From Dokdonella sp. (GTDB lineage Bacteria > Pseudomonadota > Gammaproteobacteria > Xanthomonadales > Rhodanobacteraceae), in NCBI GenBank assembly GCA_023228465.1, contig JALOBC010000014.1:18885-82884 (forward strand): DNA of 64,000 bases. Direction: 5' to 3'. The position numbers were made by a program, and so were the translations under genes. Shown one piece after another: positions 26,759 to 34,933 of the stretch. Below the pieces are notes generated by a model, which saw nothing but the letters and a program-made list of their open reading frames with translations, was not told where the DNA came from and did no database searches. Numbering within the stretch: the stretch's first letter is position 1; every line of letters starts with the position of its first letter.

Positions 26759-27871
26759 ATGCACACGATGAACGCCTCGGCGCCTGATCCGAACCGCCCC
26801 GCTGTGCCCGCGCGCGTGAAGGGTCGCGGCGCGGCGTCCAACCGCGAGGGGCGTTTCGAGACGCGCACGACGACGCCGGAGGACGATGGCTGGACGCGCG
26901 AGGCGACGCCTGCTGCGCGCCCGCCGACCCAGGTCAGCGAAGAGCGGACGCGTTCGATCATCAGCCGCAACGATTCGCCCGACATTCCCTTCACGCAATC
27001 GATCAACCCCTATCGTGGCTGTGAGCATGGGTGCGTGTACTGCTACGCGCGTCCTTCGCATGGCTACCTGAACCTTTCCGCCGGGCTGGACTTCGAGACC
27101 CGCCTGTTCGCCAAGACCAACGCGGCCGAACGCCTGCGCGCCGAGCTCGGCCGCAAGGGCTACCGCTGCACGCCGATCAACCTGGGAGCCAATACCGATC
27201 CCTACCAGCCGATCGAGCGTCGCTACCGGCTCACCCGCCAGGTGCTCGAGGTGCTGGCCGAATGCGGCCATCCCTGCACCATCGTCACCAAGAACGCCCT
27301 GATCGAACGCGACCTCGACCTGCTCGTGCCCATGGCGCAGGCGCGGCTGGTGCATGCGTTCGTATCCGTCACCTCGCTCGACAATCGCCTGGCCAGCGCG
27401 CTGGAGCCGCGCGCCAGCGCGCCGCAACGGCGCCTCGAGGCGGTTTCGAGGCTGAACGCCGCCGGTGTGCCCTGCGGTGTGCTGGTGGCGCCGATCATCC
27501 CCATGGTCACCGACCGCTGGCTGGAAGCCATCCTCGCCCAGGCTGCGCAAGCCGGGGCGACCTGCGCCGGCTACACCCTCTTGCGCCTGCCCTGGGAGAT
27601 CAAGGATCTGTTTCGCGAATGGCTGGATCTCAACCTGCCCGAGCGGGCCGGGCACGTGATGAGCCTGGTGCAGCAGATGCGCGGCGGCAAGGACAACGAT
27701 CCGCGCTTTGGTACGCGCATGCGTGGCGAGGGTCCGCTTGCCGACCTGATCGGTCAGCGCTTCGCCGTGGCCTGTCGCCGGCATGGCCTGTCGCGCACGC
27801 GCCAGGTCGATCTCGATTGCACGCGGTTCCAGCCGCCGCGCGTGGCCGGTGCACAGGGCGAGCTGTTCTGA
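26759..27871 (+). CDS. PA0069-type radical SAM protein
   Basis: A 370-residue SplB-like radical SAM protein. The cluster motif CEHGCVYCYARPSH (C88, C92, C95) would bind a 4Fe-4S cluster for SAM cleavage, followed by INLGANTDPYQPIERR and TKNALIERDLDLL. A basic Arg-rich N-terminal extension with VKGRGAASNREGRFE precedes the domain, as in Pseudomonas PA0069 relatives. The reaction is unknown; similarity to spore photoproduct lyase fits the adjacent alkylation-repair gene, 68 nt upstream, but proves nothing. An alternative start is the ATG at 26768. It is convergent with fpr. Confidence 0.88.
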   Translation: MHTMNASAPDPNRPAVPARVKGRGAASNREGRFETRTTTPEDDGWTREATPAARPPTQVSEERTRSIISRNDSPDIPFTQSINPYRGCEHGCVYCYARPSHGYLNLSAGLDFETRLFAKTNAAERLRAELGRKGYRCTPINLGANTDPYQPIERRYRLTRQVLEVLAECGHPCTIVTKNALIERDLDLLVPMAQARLVHAFVSVTSLDNRLASALEPRASAPQRRLEAVSRLNAAGVPCGVLVAPIIPMVTDRWLEAILAQAAQAGATCAGYTLLRLPWEIKDLFREWLDLNLPERAGHVMSLVQQMRGGKDNDPRFGTRMRGEGPLADLIGQRFAVACRRHGLSRTRQVDLDCTRFQPPRVAGAQGELF

Positions 27872-27899
27872 GCGGCATGCCCCGTGCCTGGGCCGGGGC

Positions 27900-27932
27900 G
27901 CCTTGCTGGCGTCGCGCCGAGCCAGGCAAGGC
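27900..27932. terminator. Hairpin between convergent radical SAM gene and fpr
   Basis: Near-perfect inverted repeat GCCTTGCTGGC (27900-27910) / GCCAGGCAAGGC (27921-27932), with one bulged base and a 10-nt loop, centred between two convergent genes. No T-run follows on either strand, so factor-independent termination is uncertain. Confidence 0.4.
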
Positions 27933-27946
27933 CGGGCGCCGCTCGC

Positions 27947-28690
27947 TCAACGCGCGGAAATGTACTTCTCGCGGCGCACGCGGGAGATGTGCAGGCCGGC
28001 CGTCTTCAACATGGCAAACGTTTCATCCACCATGTCCGGGTTGCCGCACAGGTAGGCGATGTCCTGCTCGGCATTGGGCGCCAGCTCGCCCACGGCCACC
28101 TGCACGCGGCCGCTGCGGTCGTGCGGGCGCGGCACCGCGCGTGGCACGCGGCTGAAGCAGGGGTGGAAGCTGAAGCCCGGCACTTCACGCGCGAACGCCT
28201 CGAACTCCTCGCCGTAAAGCAGTTCGGCTTCATTGCGTGCGCCATAGGCGAGCGCGAACGTGCAGCCGCGACTTTGCGTGAGTGTGCGGATCAGCGGCAG
28301 CATGGCGCGATAGGGAGTGACGCCGGTGCCGGTCGCCACCAGCAGGTAGCGCCGGTTGTCGTCGCCAGGCTGCAGGCAGAAGCGCCCGTAGGGACCGCTG
28401 GCATCGATGATGCCCCCCTCGTCCAGCGTGGAAAGCAGCGCCGTGGCGGCGCCGCCTTCGACGTAGGACACGGCGATTTCGAGCTGGCGTACCGGGCTGC
28501 TGCCATCGCCCACGGTGCCCACCGAATAGCTGCGCTTGGTCGGCCTGCCGTCGGCGTAATGGAAATGCACCTGGATGAACTGCCCGGGCACGAATGCAAA
28601 CGACTGCCCATCGGCACGCTCGAACACCATGTGGCGCACGGCGGGAGCGAGCATGTGGCTGGCGACGAGGCGGAGCTGGAAATGTTCCAT
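27947..28690 (-). CDS. fpr: Ferredoxin/flavodoxin-NADP+ reductase
   Basis: A 247-residue FAD-dependent reductase. The FAD-binding motif is KRSYSVGT, and the NADPH-binding loop is VATGTGVTPYRAML with the later YLCGNPDMVDE. It exchanges electrons between NADPH and ferredoxin or flavodoxin in the cytosol and supports iron-sulfur, radical SAM and oxidative-stress functions. The start at 28690 (MEHFQLRLV) is the family N terminus. The C terminus RREKYISAR lacks a terminal aromatic stacking residue, as in the bacterial subclass. It is divergent from the ABC exporter over 91 nt. Confidence 0.93.
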   Translation of the reverse strand: MEHFQLRLVASHMLAPAVRHMVFERADGQSFAFVPGQFIQVHFHYADGRPTKRSYSVGTVGDGSSPVRQLEIAVSYVEGGAATALLSTLDEGGIIDASGPYGRFCLQPGDDNRRYLLVATGTGVTPYRAMLPLIRTLTQSRGCTFALAYGARNEAELLYGEEFEAFAREVPGFSFHPCFSRVPRAVPRPHDRSGRVQVAVGELAPNAEQDIAYLCGNPDMVDETFAMLKTAGLHISRVRREKYISAR

Positions 28691-28726
28691 TGCAGGTGCG
28701 GCATCGGAGCGATCGGGACAGCCGGT

Positions 28727-28732
28727 TATACT
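28727..28732 (+). promoter_or_regulatory. Possible -10 element for the yadG-like/yadH-like operon
   Basis: TATACT matches the sigma-70 -10 consensus at five of six bases and lies 49 nt upstream of the ATG at 28782, in the fpr/ABC divergent spacer. The corresponding -35 position (TCGGAG) is poor, so this is a weak call. Confidence 0.35.
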
Positions 28733-28781
28733 ATCAGGCCGCCACCCGCGGCCCCGCCTTCCGGCCTTTCCCGCGCACCCG

Positions 28782-29714
28782 ATGATGAATGTGCCCGCGC
28801 TCGACGTGATCGAGCTCAAGAAGACCTATGCCAATGGCGTGGAAGCGCTGAAGGGGATTTCCCTGACTGTCGCGCAAGGCGATTTCTTCGCCCTGCTCGG
28901 GCCCAACGGCGCCGGCAAGTCCACCCTGATCGGCATCCTCTCCTCGCTGGTCAATGCGAGCAGCGGCGATGCGCGCATTTTCGGCGTTTCCATCCGCAGC
29001 CAGCGCAGCACCGCCATGCGGCTGATCGGCCTGGTGCCGCAGGAACTCAACTTCAACCAGTTCGAAAAGCCTTTCGACATCTGCGTCAACCAGGCCGGCT
29101 TCTACGGCATCCCGCGTGCCGAGGCGGCACGCCGGGCCGAGAAATACCTGAAGCAACTGGTGCTCTGGGACAAGGCGCACGACTCGGCGCGGGCGCTTTC
29201 CGGTGGCATGAAGCGGCGCCTGATGATTGCCCGCGCGATGATGAGCGAGCCGCGCCTGCTCATCCTCGATGAACCCACCGCCGGCGTGGACATCGAGATC
29301 CGCCGCTCGATGTGGAAGTTCATCAGTGCCATCAACGCCGCCGGCACCACGGTCATCCTGACGACGCACTATCTGGAGGAAGCCGAGCAATTGTGCCGCA
29401 ACATCGCCATCATCGACCATGGGCGGATCATCGAGAACACCTCCATGCGCCGGCTGCTCGCCAAGCTCGACGTGGAAACCTTCGTGCTCGACCTCGCCGA
29501 CCCGGTAGGCGCACTGCCGGAGCTCCCCAGCGTGCAGCTCAGATGCATCGACGAGCTGACGCTGGAAGCGGAAATGGCACGCGGCCACGACCTCAATTCC
29601 CTGTTCGCCGCGCTCTCGGCAGCCGGCATCACGGTGCGTTCGATGCGCAACAAGGCCAACCGCCTGGAAGAACTGTTCGTGCGCCTGATCGAACGTGACG
29701 AGGCCGCCGCATGA
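28782..29714 (+). CDS. ABC-2 type transporter ATP-binding protein (YadG-like)
   Basis: A 310-residue ABC ATPase. Walker A is GPNGAGKST (40-48), the signature is LSGGMKRR, Walker B is LLILDEPTAGVD, and the switch His is in TTHYLEEAE. A C-terminal ~80-residue extension follows, typical of ABC-2 exporters. It powers the permease encoded next, whose start overlaps its stop (ATGA). YadGH-like systems are conserved in gammaproteobacteria but the exported substrate is unknown. Two consecutive ATGs (28782, 28785) are possible starts. Upstream codons in the same frame read through the spacer and have no coding character. Confidence 0.92.
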   Translation: MMNVPALDVIELKKTYANGVEALKGISLTVAQGDFFALLGPNGAGKSTLIGILSSLVNASSGDARIFGVSIRSQRSTAMRLIGLVPQELNFNQFEKPFDICVNQAGFYGIPRAEAARRAEKYLKQLVLWDKAHDSARALSGGMKRRLMIARAMMSEPRLLILDEPTAGVDIEIRRSMWKFISAINAAGTTVILTTHYLEEAEQLCRNIAIIDHGRIIENTSMRRLLAKLDVETFVLDLADPVGALPELPSVQLRCIDELTLEAEMARGHDLNSLFAALSAAGITVRSMRNKANRLEELFVRLIERDEAAA

Positions 29715-30481
29715 GCGCCAACCTGATTGCCCTGGGCACCGTCACGCGCCGCGAGGTGGCGCGCATCCTGCGCATCTGGACCCAGACCCTGCTGCCGTCG
29801 GCGATCACGATGACGCTGTACTTCGTCATCTTCGGCACCATGGTCGGCAGTCGCATCGGCGAGATGGCGCCGGGCGTGGGCTACATCGACTACATCGTGC
29901 CCGGCCTGATCATGATGGCCGTCATCACCAATTGCTACGGCAACATTTCCTCGTCGTTCTTCGGCGCCAAGTTCGGCCACTACGTGGAAGAAATGCTCGC
30001 CTCGCCGATGCCAGGCTGGGTGATCCTTTCCGGTTACGTCGCCGGCGCGGTACTGCGCGGCGTGATGGTGTCGATCATCGTCCTCATCATCTCGCTGTTC
30101 TTCACCGACATCCACCTGCACCATCCGCTGATCACGCTCGTCACGGTGCTGCTCACCGCCGTCGTGTTCTCGCTGGCCGGCTTCGTGAACGCGGTCTTCG
30201 CCAGGAAGTTCGACGACATCGCGCTGGTGCCAACCTTCGTGCTGGCCCCGCTGACTTACCTGGGTGGCGTGTTCTACTCGGTCAACGCGCTCGGTACGCC
30301 CTGGCGCGAGATCAGCTATGCCAACCCGGTGCTCTACATGGTCAATGCCTTCCGCTACGGCCTGCTCGATCTCACCGATGTCTCGCTGAGCGTCGCCTTT
30401 GCCGTGATGGCGGGTTTGGCCGTGGTGCTGGCTGCGGTCAGCCTGTACATCCTCGAGCGCGGTATCGGCCTGCGGGCGTGA
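29711..30481 (+). CDS. ABC-2 type transporter permease (YadH-like)
   Basis: A 256-residue inner-membrane protein with about six hydrophobic segments, including TLYFVIFGTMVGSRIG, YIVPGLIMMAVITN and the last FAVMAGLAVVLAAVSLYILERG. It carries the ABC-2 permease signature in its middle (EEMLASPMPGWVILSGYVAGAVLRG). It overlaps the ATPase gene by 4 nt and forms the two-gene YadGH-like exporter. A strong bidirectional hairpin terminator follows 70 nt after the stop, before the convergent rpmG. The substrate is unknown; homologues are often grouped with polysaccharide or drug exporters. Confidence 0.92.
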   Translation: MSANLIALGTVTRREVARILRIWTQTLLPSAITMTLYFVIFGTMVGSRIGEMAPGVGYIDYIVPGLIMMAVITNCYGNISSSFFGAKFGHYVEEMLASPMPGWVILSGYVAGAVLRGVMVSIIVLIISLFFTDIHLHHPLITLVTVLLTAVVFSLAGFVNAVFARKFDDIALVPTFVLAPLTYLGGVFYSVNALGTPWREISYANPVLYMVNAFRYGLLDLTDVSLSVAFAVMAGLAVVLAAVSLYILERGIGLRA

Positions 30482-30550
30482 TGCCCGCGGGCCACGCGCG
30501 GCCTGAGCGTCGGCGGCGCAAGCGCCGGCCCGGATCGCCTGGGCGGACAT

Positions 30551-30579
30551 GAAGAACCCGCCACGTGGGCGGGTTCTTC
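30551..30579. terminator. Bidirectional terminator between yadH-like gene and rpmG
   Basis: A perfect 12-bp stem GAAGAACCCGCC (30551-30562) / GGCGGGTTCTTC (30568-30579) with a 5-nt loop. The A-rich start and T-rich end give a U-containing 3' arm on both strands, as usual for terminators shared by convergent genes. Confidence 0.8.
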
Positions 30580-30642
30580 AAAGGCGCTGGATCCGGTGTC
30601 ACCCTGCAGCCGCGGACGGCGCGGGGTGCCCGCATCCTGCGC

Positions 30643-30807
30643 TTACTTGATCTTGCCTTCCTTGTAGATCACGTGCTTGCGGACGACGGGGTCATACTTC
30701 CTTACCTCCATCTTGTTCGGCGTGTTCTTCTTGTTCTTGTCGGTGGTGTAGAAGTGGCCGGTGCCGGCCGAGGAAATGAGGCGGATCTTGTCGCGCTTGC
30801 TTGCCAT
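30643..30807 (-). CDS. rpmG: 50S ribosomal protein L33
   Basis: A 54-residue L33, starting [20 protein letters not shown] and ending [11 protein letters not shown]. The sequence lacks the zinc-binding cysteines of the C+ form, so it is the C- type. It lies 13 nt downstream of rpmB, the usual rpmB-rpmG operon, and ends just before a bidirectional terminator. The start has an SD-like GAGGAGTAACG upstream. Confidence 0.97.
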   Translation of the reverse strand: MASKRDKIRLISSAGTGHFYTTDKNKKNTPNKMEVRKYDPVVRKHVIYKEGKIK

Positions 30808-30820
30808 GTTTCGTTACTCC

Positions 30821-31057
30821 TCAGATCTTCTCGCCGCGCTTGCGCAGCTCCGCGACGACGACCTCGATGCCCTTCTTGTCGATCGTGCGCAGTCCGTGGC
30901 TGGAAACCCGCAGGCTGATCCAGCGGTTCTCGCTCGGCACCCAGAAGCGGCGCTCGTGCAGGTTCGGCAGCCAGCGGCGGCGCGTCTTGTTGCGGGCGTG
31001 TGAACGGCTGTTGCCGGATTGAACGGCTTTGCCTGTAACCTGACAGACCTTGGCCAT
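30821..31057 (-). CDS. rpmB: 50S ribosomal protein L28
   Basis: A 78-residue L28 with the family pattern [16 protein letters not shown], the Arg-rich [12 protein letters not shown] and the C-terminal [20 protein letters not shown]. It is a component of the large ribosomal subunit and first gene of the rpmBG operon. A clear sigma-70 promoter sits ~160-190 nt upstream (31220-31248), implying a leader of about 150 nt. Highly conserved; no anomaly. Confidence 0.98.
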   Translation of the reverse strand: MAKVCQVTGKAVQSGNSRSHARNKTRRRWLPNLHERRFWVPSENRWISLRVSSHGLRTIDKKGIEVVVAELRKRGEKI

Positions 31058-31219
31058 GTCGAACCTCTCTGATCATGAAGACCACCCTTGGCCAGGATGG
31101 CGGCGGCCCAGCGGCGACGGTGCGTCGTGCGGTGCTGGAATCCCCGGGCATCCGGCGCGGGCGGACCGCACGACCGGTTCCGCGGGCCAGTAGGCCATGG
31201 ATGCTTCAGGGAGCCGCGC

Positions 31220-31248
31220 TTTATAACCGAGTTTCATCGACATGGCAA
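31220..31248 (-). promoter_or_regulatory. Sigma-70 promoter for rpmB-rpmG
   Basis: On the minus strand, TTGCCA (-35, 31248-31243) and TATAAA (-10, 31225-31220) are separated by exactly 17 nt, each matching consensus at five of six bases. Transcription would start near 31212 and leave a ~155-nt leader before the rpmB ATG. Confidence 0.75.
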
Positions 31249-31313
31249 GCCGCGCGTATCAGCGCCGCGCGCCCCCGCGTGCGCGGGTCGCGCGGCGCGG
31301 TCGCTTCAGGTGT

Positions 31314-32006
31314 TCAATCGTAATCCCACAGCACGCGCACCTTTTGCAGGCGCACGCTGCTGCCCTCACAGGCGCTGAACGTGGCCCGCACCATGTAGCT
31401 GCACCGCGTGCTGTGCACCCAGCGGTTCGGACCCACGTGGGTGTTGCCCCACAGCGGGCCGGGCGCATTGGCGACACCGGTGTCCACAACGCCCAGCTGC
31501 ACGACCGTGCGCAGCGAAGAGTCGGGGTCGTTGACGCGCTGGCAGATTTCCCACAGGGTCGTCTCCACTCCGGCCGTGGCCGAATCGTCGATCGCCCACA
31601 CGTCCATCCAGGTGATGCGGTGGTCGTTGGGGAACTCGATTGCCGCGTCGGCCGTCCTGACCGGCGAGCCCGGCTGGCATGACACGCTGTATGAGCTGTT
31701 GAACGTCGTCAAGGCGTTCTGGCCACGGAATTGGAAGTCCGGCCCGGCGACCGAGGTCCAGATCGGATCCACCAGCGGGTCGAGTGTCTGCGGGCTCGCC
31801 CCGTCGCGGGCGATCCGGGCGGCGAGCAGCTCGTCGTGATCGAACGTCGGCGCCCGCCACACCTCGTCGGTCACCGGGTTGAATCCCAGCGCGGTGATCT
31901 CGGCCGGGTCCATGATGCGCGTGTCGCCGGGCAGCGGATCGGCCGGGGCGGTGCCTGCCAGGCCCAGTCCGAACAGGGTGGTCGCGACGGCAAGTCGTAG
32001 TTTCAT
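31314..32006 (-). CDS. Secreted four-cysteine protein, type A (copy 2)
   Basis: A 230-residue protein of no family I recognise. The signal peptide (MKLRLAVATTLFGLGLAG, cleavage near APA|DP) is followed by DPAEITALGFNP and DEVWRAP, then the shared framework. The spacings are Cys-X44-Cys (SVSCQPGSPVRTADAA... to LWEICQ), X46, then CSYMVRATFSAC, ending QKVRVLW. It is a close paralogue of the gene at 33636-34322. The start at 32006 is favoured by GGAGAG 4-9 nt upstream; an ATG at 32024 would overlap the upstream stop as ATGA. It is the last gene of the downstream cassette. Function is unknown; the fold is probably a disulfide-stabilised beta-sandwich (inference). Confidence 0.85.
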   Translation of the reverse strand: MKLRLAVATTLFGLGLAGTAPADPLPGDTRIMDPAEITALGFNPVTDEVWRAPTFDHDELLAARIARDGASPQTLDPLVDPIWTSVAGPDFQFRGQNALTTFNSSYSVSCQPGSPVRTADAAIEFPNDHRITWMDVWAIDDSATAGVETTLWEICQRVNDPDSSLRTVVQLGVVDTGVANAPGPLWGNTHVGPNRWVHSTRCSYMVRATFSACEGSSVRLQKVRVLWDYD

Positions 32007-32020
32007 TGCGTTCTCTCCGC

Positions 32021-32617
32021 TCATGGCAGATCGTAATCCACGTTGGTGTTGAACATGCCGCGGAAGATGCGGTCGGGGATGTCTGCCTCGATGAAGACCT
32101 TCTGCACTTCGGAGGTGCCGGTGGTGCAGGGAATCGTGCTGATGTCGAAGCGCGCTTCGGCCCAGTACCTGCAATCCAGGTTTTGGGGCGTGTCGAAGAT
32201 CGACATGCTGGTGATGAAGTAGCCATTCGCATTCGGACTGGGGGTTGCCGTAGCCAGTTCGGTGGTGGTCGGATTGACCTCGTCCTGGCTCATGCAGGTC
32301 TTCATCAGGCGGGTCGTCATCGGAGGCGCACCGGCGGTGTTGCGCCCGTACATGTTCACGAAGGCGACCTGGTGGCTGTCGGGCAGGGTGAACGGGAAGC
32401 GCACGACGTGCGCGGACGCCCGCGTCGTGGAATTCGTGCACCGGTAGCTGCCATTGGCGTGGGTAAAGGTATCGGCTGTCCGCGCCGGCTGCCCGGCCGC
32501 GCCGGTGATCTGCCGGTACTCGCGGTTGTGGAACGTTGGCGGGTCGTTGGCCAGCGCGCTGGAGGCGAGCAGGCAGCCGGCGAGTGCGGTCATGGAAATT
32601 GCGTTGCGCATGTTCAT
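32021..32617 (-). CDS. Secreted four-cysteine protein, type B (copy 2)
   Basis: A 198-residue secreted protein with signal peptide (cleavage SALA|ND) and no recognised domain. The mature part shows GQPARTADTFTHANGSYRC, then Cys-X47-Cys, X40, and CRYWAEARFDISTIPC. It closes with QKVFIEADIPDRIFRGMFNTN. It is paralogous to 34334-34933; the DRIFRGMFNTN tail is identical in both. The start at 32617 has AGGAG 4-5 nt upstream; the following ATG at 32611 is less likely. It lies 8 nt after the type C gene and 14 nt before the type A gene, so the three are surely co-transcribed. Confidence 0.85.
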   Translation of the reverse strand: MNMRNAISMTALAGCLLASSALANDPPTFHNREYRQITGAAGQPARTADTFTHANGSYRCTNSTTRASAHVVRFPFTLPDSHQVAFVNMYGRNTAGAPPMTTRLMKTCMSQDEVNPTTTELATATPSPNANGYFITSMSIFDTPQNLDCRYWAEARFDISTIPCTTGTSEVQKVFIEADIPDRIFRGMFNTNVDYDLP

Positions 32618-32625
32618 GCTCCTGC

Positions 32626-33249
32626 TCAGCGTTGGTGCTGCACGCGGATCTTGCGGACGGTCGAGGTACTGCAACTGGTGAACTCGACGTAGGCCCAGTA
32701 GGTGCAAAGATGGGCGTTGGCGACCGGCGATCCGGCCACCGCTGTCGTCACCGTGAAGCTGCCGGCATCGGTCTCACTCTTGATATCGGCGAGATTCGTG
32801 TTGACCGGTGCCGAGGCCGGCCCGAGGTCGGGCAGGCACGATTCGCGCAGGACCGCGCGGATGTCATCCGTGGCGGAAGAATCCTGGCCCCACATGCGGA
32901 AGTACGTCATCTTGCGCCCGTGCGGGATGTCCAGGCGCGCGTAGGCCCAGAGATTGGTTGCCGGTTCCTGGCAGAAGAAGCTGCCGGTGGTCGGGTGCGT
33001 GGCGTACGACAACAGGTTTCCGTTGGAGCGAAAGTCCACGCCCAAGGCATTGGTCCAGGTCACGCCGGGCAACATTTCGGCGGGCAGCAATTCGGCCTCG
33101 GTGATGCCGGCATCGGCATCGAAGGTCCAGGGTGCGGCGTCCGCGGTCATGGATACGACGGCGCCGGGCACCTGTTCATCCAGCGGCAGGGCCGCACCGG
33201 CGGTGCCCATGGCAAGCGCCAGGGCGACGGTCAGGCATGTTCGTTGCAT
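32626..33249 (-). CDS. Secreted four-cysteine protein, type C (copy 2)
   Basis: A 207-residue secreted protein, first of the downstream cassette. The signal peptide MQRTCLTVALALAMGTAGAA is followed by a ~60-residue variable region and then the core. The core runs FFCQEPATNLWAYARLDIP, Cys-X44-Cys (RESCLPD), X43, CTYWAYVEFTSC and VRKIRVQHQ. The conserved segment YFRMWGQDSSAT matches YFRLWGQDFSST of the paralogue at 34930-35508. GAGGA precedes the ATG. A 9-bp inverted repeat (33284-33313) lies in its leader. No known family or catalytic signature is apparent; all residues conserved between copies are structural in character. Confidence 0.85.
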   Translation of the reverse strand: MQRTCLTVALALAMGTAGAALPLDEQVPGAVVSMTADAAPWTFDADAGITEAELLPAEMLPGVTWTNALGVDFRSNGNLLSYATHPTTGSFFCQEPATNLWAYARLDIPHGRKMTYFRMWGQDSSATDDIRAVLRESCLPDLGPASAPVNTNLADIKSETDAGSFTVTTAVAGSPVANAHLCTYWAYVEFTSCSTSTVRKIRVQHQR

Positions 33250-33283
33250 GATCCTCAGCTCTCCAGTTCGAACCCAGGCAAGC

Positions 33284-33313
33284 CGCGTGGCGCGGGGTCC
33301 GGTTCGCCACGCG
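33284..33313 (-). repeat. Leader inverted repeat before downstream cassette
   Basis: CGCGTGGCG (33284-33292) and CGCCACGCG (33305-33313) can form a 9-bp stem with a 12-nt loop, about 35 nt upstream of the type C start. The upstream cassette has a comparable, sequence-unrelated repeat at the same place. In GC-rich DNA chance is a real alternative. Confidence 0.4.
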
Positions 33314-33532
33314 TGGATGTAGCAGCGCCATGGGGCGCCGCGACGCACCTTCACCCATGGCGCACGCCGCGCCCGGGCGAATTCCTTCCAACAAGGCTGA
33401 CAATAGCGGAATCTCGCGCACAGACTTGACATCTGCCGTGCCGGCGGCCTGCGCCGCAGCGAAGTCGCAGGCCGGGACGGCGCCCCATGGCTCGCTCACA
33501 TCCACCGCTCCGCATGCGATGGCGGACGGTGG

Positions 33533-33561
33533 GCGCCGGCCCCGGCAGCCGGGGCCGGCGC
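33533..33561 (-). terminator. Strong GC hairpin after the upstream cassette
   Basis: A perfect 13-bp stem GCGCCGGCCCCGG (33533-33545) / CCGGGGCCGGCGC (33549-33561) with a 3-nt loop, 75 nt downstream of the type A copy 1 stop. No U-run follows, so it may act as an attenuator or mRNA-stabilising hairpin rather than a full terminator. Confidence 0.45.
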
Positions 33562-33635
33562 GTGCCCTCGGGCTCTACCGCGTTGCCAGGGCGTCGTGAT
33601 GAACGCCCCTCACCCGCAGGGGCCGGCGCCTGAGC

Positions 33636-34322
33636 TCACCGGCCCCACAACACGCGCGCCTTCTGCACGCGTACGTCGGAATTCGCGCAGGCGCTGAAGG
33701 TGGCGCGCACGAAATAGGTGCAGATCGAGCTGCGCACCCAGCGTTCGCCCGGGATGGCCTGCGATGCATAGCCCGCGCCTGGCGCGCTGGCCGTGCCGGT
33801 CGTGACGGCGCCCAGCGAGACGACCGTGCGATAATCGGGGTTCGCCGAAAGCTCACTTTGGCACACCTCCCACAGCGTCACATCGACGCCGGCGCTGGTC
33901 GAGTTGTCGACGGTCCAGGCCTGGAAATGGGTCAACTTGCGATCGCCGGGGAACTGGATCGCCGCATCGGCGGTGCGCACCGGCGAGCCGGGCTTGCAGG
34001 ACACGCTCATGTCCGGGCCTGCGTGGAACTGCGCGCCCTGGCCACGGAAATGGAAGTCGGTACCCGAGACGGAAGCCCACCATGGGTCGTCCAGTGCACT
34101 GGGCGTTTCCGGCGCCTCGGTTTTGGCGGCCTGATCGTCGGTGACCTGCTCGACCGGCGGCGCCCGCCAGACCTCATCGTGCAGCGGGTCGAAGCCAAGC
34201 TCGAGGATCTCGGCAGGATCGGTGACGCGGATATCGCCAGGTTGCGGACCGGCGGCGAGGGCGGTGCCTGCCAGCAGCAGGCCCGACAGGGCGCAGGCAC
34301 GCGCGCGTGATGCGTTCATCAT
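33636..34322 (-). CDS. Secreted four-cysteine protein, type A (copy 1)
   Basis: A 228-residue secreted protein, paralogue of 31314-32006. The signal peptide (CALSGLLLAGTALA|AG) is followed by VTDPAEILELGFDP and DEVWRAP, an acidic linker, then SVSCKPGSPVRTADAAI. The Cys-X44-Cys and X46 spacings are exactly as in copy 2, and CTYFVRATFSAC closes the core. The start at 34322 has GGGAGAGC directly upstream; an earlier ATG at 34337 overlaps the type B stop as ATGA and places the SD inside the reading frame. The same ambiguity exists in copy 2, so the arrangement itself is conserved. No known domain. Confidence 0.85.
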   Translation of the reverse strand: MMNASRARACALSGLLLAGTALAAGPQPGDIRVTDPAEILELGFDPLHDEVWRAPPVEQVTDDQAAKTEAPETPSALDDPWWASVSGTDFHFRGQGAQFHAGPDMSVSCKPGSPVRTADAAIQFPGDRKLTHFQAWTVDNSTSAGVDVTLWEVCQSELSANPDYRTVVSLGAVTTGTASAPGAGYASQAIPGERWVRSSICTYFVRATFSACANSDVRVQKARVLWGR

Positions 34323-34333
34323 GCTCTCCCTCT

Positions 34334-34933
34334 TCATGGCGTGGTCGGTGCGTTGGTGTTGAACATGCCGCGGAAGATGCGGTCCCTCAGCGTGTGCTCG
34401 AGGCGGATCTTCTGGATGTAGCTGATGCCGGTCGTGCACGGGATCGCGCTGATGTCGATACGCGCTTCGACCCAATAGCGGCAGTTGTAGGTGTCCGGCG
34501 TATCATGAACGCCGAGCGGCACCGAGAAATATCCTTCGCCGGGCGGCAGCTGCACGGGCCAGGCGACGAGCTCGGTGGTCACCGGCGGCTCCGTGCTGTG
34601 CCAGGCGAGGCAGGTCTTCAATACCGCCAGCTCCATCGGCGGCGCGTCGCTGGTGTGGCGGGCATGGACCGTGACCCAGTTGAGGTAATTCGTGTCGGGA
34701 ATGGTGAACGGGTAGCGCACGACATGTGGCACCGGTCGTGTCGCCGCATTCGTGCATTGATACCCGCCGTTGGAGTGCGTGTACTGGTCATCCGTCTGCG
34801 CGGGCTGCCCGGCCGTGCCGCTGATGCCCCACAGCTCGTACTGATGATCCTTGCGGCTGTCGTTGGCCTGCGCGGCGGTAATGGACAGGCAGGCCGCGAC
34901 GAGGAGGGGAACACAGGTCCTGGAGATGTTCAT
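34334..34933 (-). CDS. Secreted four-cysteine protein, type B (copy 1)
   Basis: A 199-residue secreted protein (signal peptide cleaved after AQA), paralogue of 32021-32617. It shares GTAGQPA, DQYTHSNGGYQCTN, HVVRYPFTIPD, Cys-X47-Cys, CRYWVEARIDISAIPC and the tail DRIFRGMFNTN. The start overlaps the stop of the type C gene as ATGA, so translation is coupled. The Cys-2 to Cys-3 spacing is 42 against 40 in copy 2. Nothing suggests an enzyme; the conserved aromatic and Pro residues suggest a beta-rich binding or structural protein (inference). Confidence 0.85.
   Translation of the reverse strand: MNISRTCVPLLVAACLSITAAQANDSRKDHQYELWGISGTAGQPAQTDDQYTHSNGGYQCTNAATRPVPHVVRYPFTIPDTNYLNWVTVHARHTSDAPPMELAVLKTCLAWHSTEPPVTTELVAWPVQLPPGEGYFSVPLGVHDTPDTYNCRYWVEARIDISAIPCTTGISYIQKIRLEHTLRDRIFRGMFNTNAPTTP

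Larger units (their letters stand above)
33250..33635. other. Spacer between the two secreted-protein cassettes
   Basis: A 386-nt stretch without a convincing gene. It contains the leader repeat of the downstream cassette and a strong 13-bp hairpin (33533-33561). No clear sigma-70 promoter is visible on the minus strand, so whether the downstream cassette has its own promoter is open. Confidence 0.6.

Noticed and set aside
33426-33431. TTGACA as a -35 element between the secreted-protein cassettes
   Set aside because: It is on the plus strand, away from the genes, and no -10 follows at 16-18 nt.
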